Source: Sulfurovum sp. | Lineage (GTDB): Bacteria > Campylobacterota > Campylobacteria > Campylobacterales > Sulfurovaceae | Length of the DNA: 6,685 nucleotides | Assembly (NCBI GenBank): GCA_026983895.1 | Contig: JALSTF010000246.1 | Coordinates: forward strand, 1 to 6,685 | Direction of reading: 5' to 3' | In this document: one piece after another, positions 6,150 through 6,685 of the stretch | How positions within the stretch are numbered: the stretch's first letter is position 1 | Layout of the letters: the number at the start of each line of letters is the position of its first letter | Made by a program: the position numbers and the translations under genes | Notes under the pieces: generated by a model | The model's database searches: none | What the model saw: only the letters and a program-made list of their open reading frames with translations | Told to the model about the DNA's origin: nothing

Positions 6150-6163
6150 TGAACAATTGTTCT
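6150..6163. promoter_or_regulatory. TetR-type operator 4 (TGAACA-AT-TGTTCT)
   Basis: The inner 12 bp GAACAATTGTTC are a perfect palindrome. Centre at 6156.5, 42 bp from operator 3. No fifth full copy is seen 42 bp further on either side. Confidence 0.8.
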
Positions 6164-6636
6164 TAATATGCCTCTTGGGGACGGTGTACACGGTGTTTGC
6201 TAAGAATAGTGTAATATTCAAGATCCCAACCCCAATAACAGAGAATATTTATATTTATAAATATTGCCATTCTCCAAAAAAGTGTTCTTTGAATATGAAA
6301 AGACTGCAGTTTTATAATAAAGATAATCTGATGACAGAGAAGAGCAGAAGAATGAAATATTAATATGTGAAAATATCAACATAGAGATAAAACAAAAAAT
6401 ACTTTAAAAAAAATGCGTAATTTTTTTGCAATGCTAGACCAGGTATGTTTTGGAAAGGTTTTAAATATATTCCTTAAAAAGAGTTTGAAGAGTAATGTAA
6501 TAAAAATACAATTCTAAAAAATGTATCTTAGGATCATTGCATCAAAAATACAGGTATGTTATCTCTGGAGAACATCATATGAAAATATGATAAACCGATT
6601 CAGACATTAAAACTTTAACTCAACATATGTGTGCCG
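6164..6636. other. AT-rich intergenic stretch without a convincing gene
   Basis: About 470 bp between the operator array and the lipoprotein start. No reading frame here has both a credible start and protein-like composition. Visible items are a GTGTACAC palindrome near 6184-6191, an AT palindrome at 6244-6265, a lone half-operator AGTGTTCTTT at 6281-6290, and a 10-bp direct repeat CAGGTATGTT at 6440-6449 and 6551-6560. GGAG followed by ATG at 6579 opens only a three-codon frame (ATG AAA ATA TGA). A small RNA or a long leader for the gene at 6637 is possible but not shown. Confidence 0.5.
6244..6265. repeat. 22-bp AT-only palindrome
   Basis: AATATTTATA and its reverse complement TATAAATATT are separated by TT. 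An outer GAGAAT (6241-6246) can alternatively pair with ATTCTC (6269-6274), making a GC-containing stem. It could be a hairpin or chance in AT-rich DNA; no T-run typical of a terminator follows on the + strand. Confidence 0.5.
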
Positions 6637-6685
6637 ATGGAACGAATTTGTGTTTTTATTTTTCTATTTTTGTCTGCATGTACTA
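6637..6685 (+). CDS. Start of a probable lipoprotein gene (3' end outside window)
   Basis: From the ATG at 6637 the frame stays open to the window end and reads MERICVFIFLFLSACT. This is a compact lipoprotein signal peptide: charged N-terminus with Arg3, hydrophobic core ICVFIFLFL, and lipobox LSAC with Cys15 as the expected lipidated residue. An in-frame stop at 6616-6618 limits the start region; GTG at 6631 is the only other nearby start. No good Shine-Dalgarno precedes either, which weakens the call. The mature protein is not seen, so nothing can be said of its function beyond membrane anchoring. An overlapping frame from the ATG at 6627 is also open but reads as a poorer signal. Confidence 0.5.
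   Translation, partial: MERICVFIFLFLSACT

Larger units (their letters stand above)
6024..6163. repeat. Array of four 14-bp palindromes at exact 42-bp centre spacing
   Basis: The four operators share [A/T]GAACA-NN-TGTTC[A/T] and are separated by three 28-bp spacers that show no meaningful similarity to one another. The period of 42 bp is four turns of B-DNA, so all sites face the same side of the helix. Conserved spacing with unconserved spacers points to selection on geometry rather than a recent tandem duplication. Confidence 0.85.

Noticed and set aside
6024..6163. CRISPR-like array (14-bp repeat, 28-bp unique spacers)
   Set aside because: The repeats are far shorter than CRISPR repeats and are symmetrical palindromes with variable centres. 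They lie in a promoter next to tetR and no cas genes are present.
6275..6290. Fifth operator at the half-site AGTGTTCTTT
   Set aside because: Only the right arm is present. The left arm position reads CAAAAA, and the implied centre is 125 bp from operator 4, one base off the 42-bp register.
6157..6363. 68-residue + strand frame beginning with TTG inside operator 4
   Set aside because: It has a weak start without a Shine-Dalgarno, AT-driven composition (YIYKY, KNS) and no recognisable domain. It overlaps a clear DNA-binding site.
6440..6560. Direct repeat CAGGTATGTT (6440-6449, 6551-6560) as a mobile-element footprint
   Set aside because: A single 10-bp match in AT-rich DNA, with no inverted ends or transposase remnants between the copies.

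Overview
The window looks like chromosomal DNA of a Campylobacterota-type bacterium, with Sulfurovum/Sulfurimonas relatives as the best guess. This is inferred from gene style: TATAAT boxes without clear -35 elements, a single-haem DUF3365 protein, and a moderate-GC coding part next to very AT-rich intergenic DNA. No marker gene proves the taxonomy.

Left part (1-3420, + strand). The window opens in the 3' half of a class I SAM methyltransferase gene. After an 84-nt gap with a TATAAT box and a strong AAAGGAGG site come two overlapping genes. The first encodes a Tat-exported PotD-like solute-binding protein. The second encodes a membrane diguanylate cyclase with a large, apparently helical periplasmic domain, HAMP, coiled coil and an intact GGEEF domain. 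No ABC permease or ATPase is present. The pair is therefore best read as a binding-protein-dependent c-di-GMP sensor, analogous to NspS/MbaA of Vibrio cholerae or TorT/TorS, rather than a transporter.

Middle (3421-4083, + strand). A 47-bp imperfect inverted repeat directly abuts a TATAAT box. A gene follows for a secreted single-haem DUF3365 (Tll0287-like) protein with a CLKCH motif. Its 3' end overlaps the convergent gene to its right by 14 bp.

Right part (5998 down to 4070, - strand). A tight unit encodes a TetR-family regulator, a class I SAM methyltransferase and a DUF2238 (YjdF-like) membrane protein. The last two genes abut as TAG-ATG. Upstream of tetR lie four copies of a 14-bp palindrome, consensus [A/T]GAACA-NN-TGTTC[A/T]. 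Their centres are exactly 42 bp apart (6030.5, 6072.5, 6114.5, 6156.5), equal to four helical turns. The copy nearest tetR fills the 17-bp spacer between a TTGACT -35 and a TATAAT -10 of the tetR promoter. This phased operator array is the most striking feature of the window and implies autoregulation by cooperative, same-face binding.

Right edge (6164-6685). About 470 bp of AT-rich DNA has no convincing gene. It is followed by the first 16 codons of a probable lipoprotein gene with an LSAC lipobox, cut by the window end.
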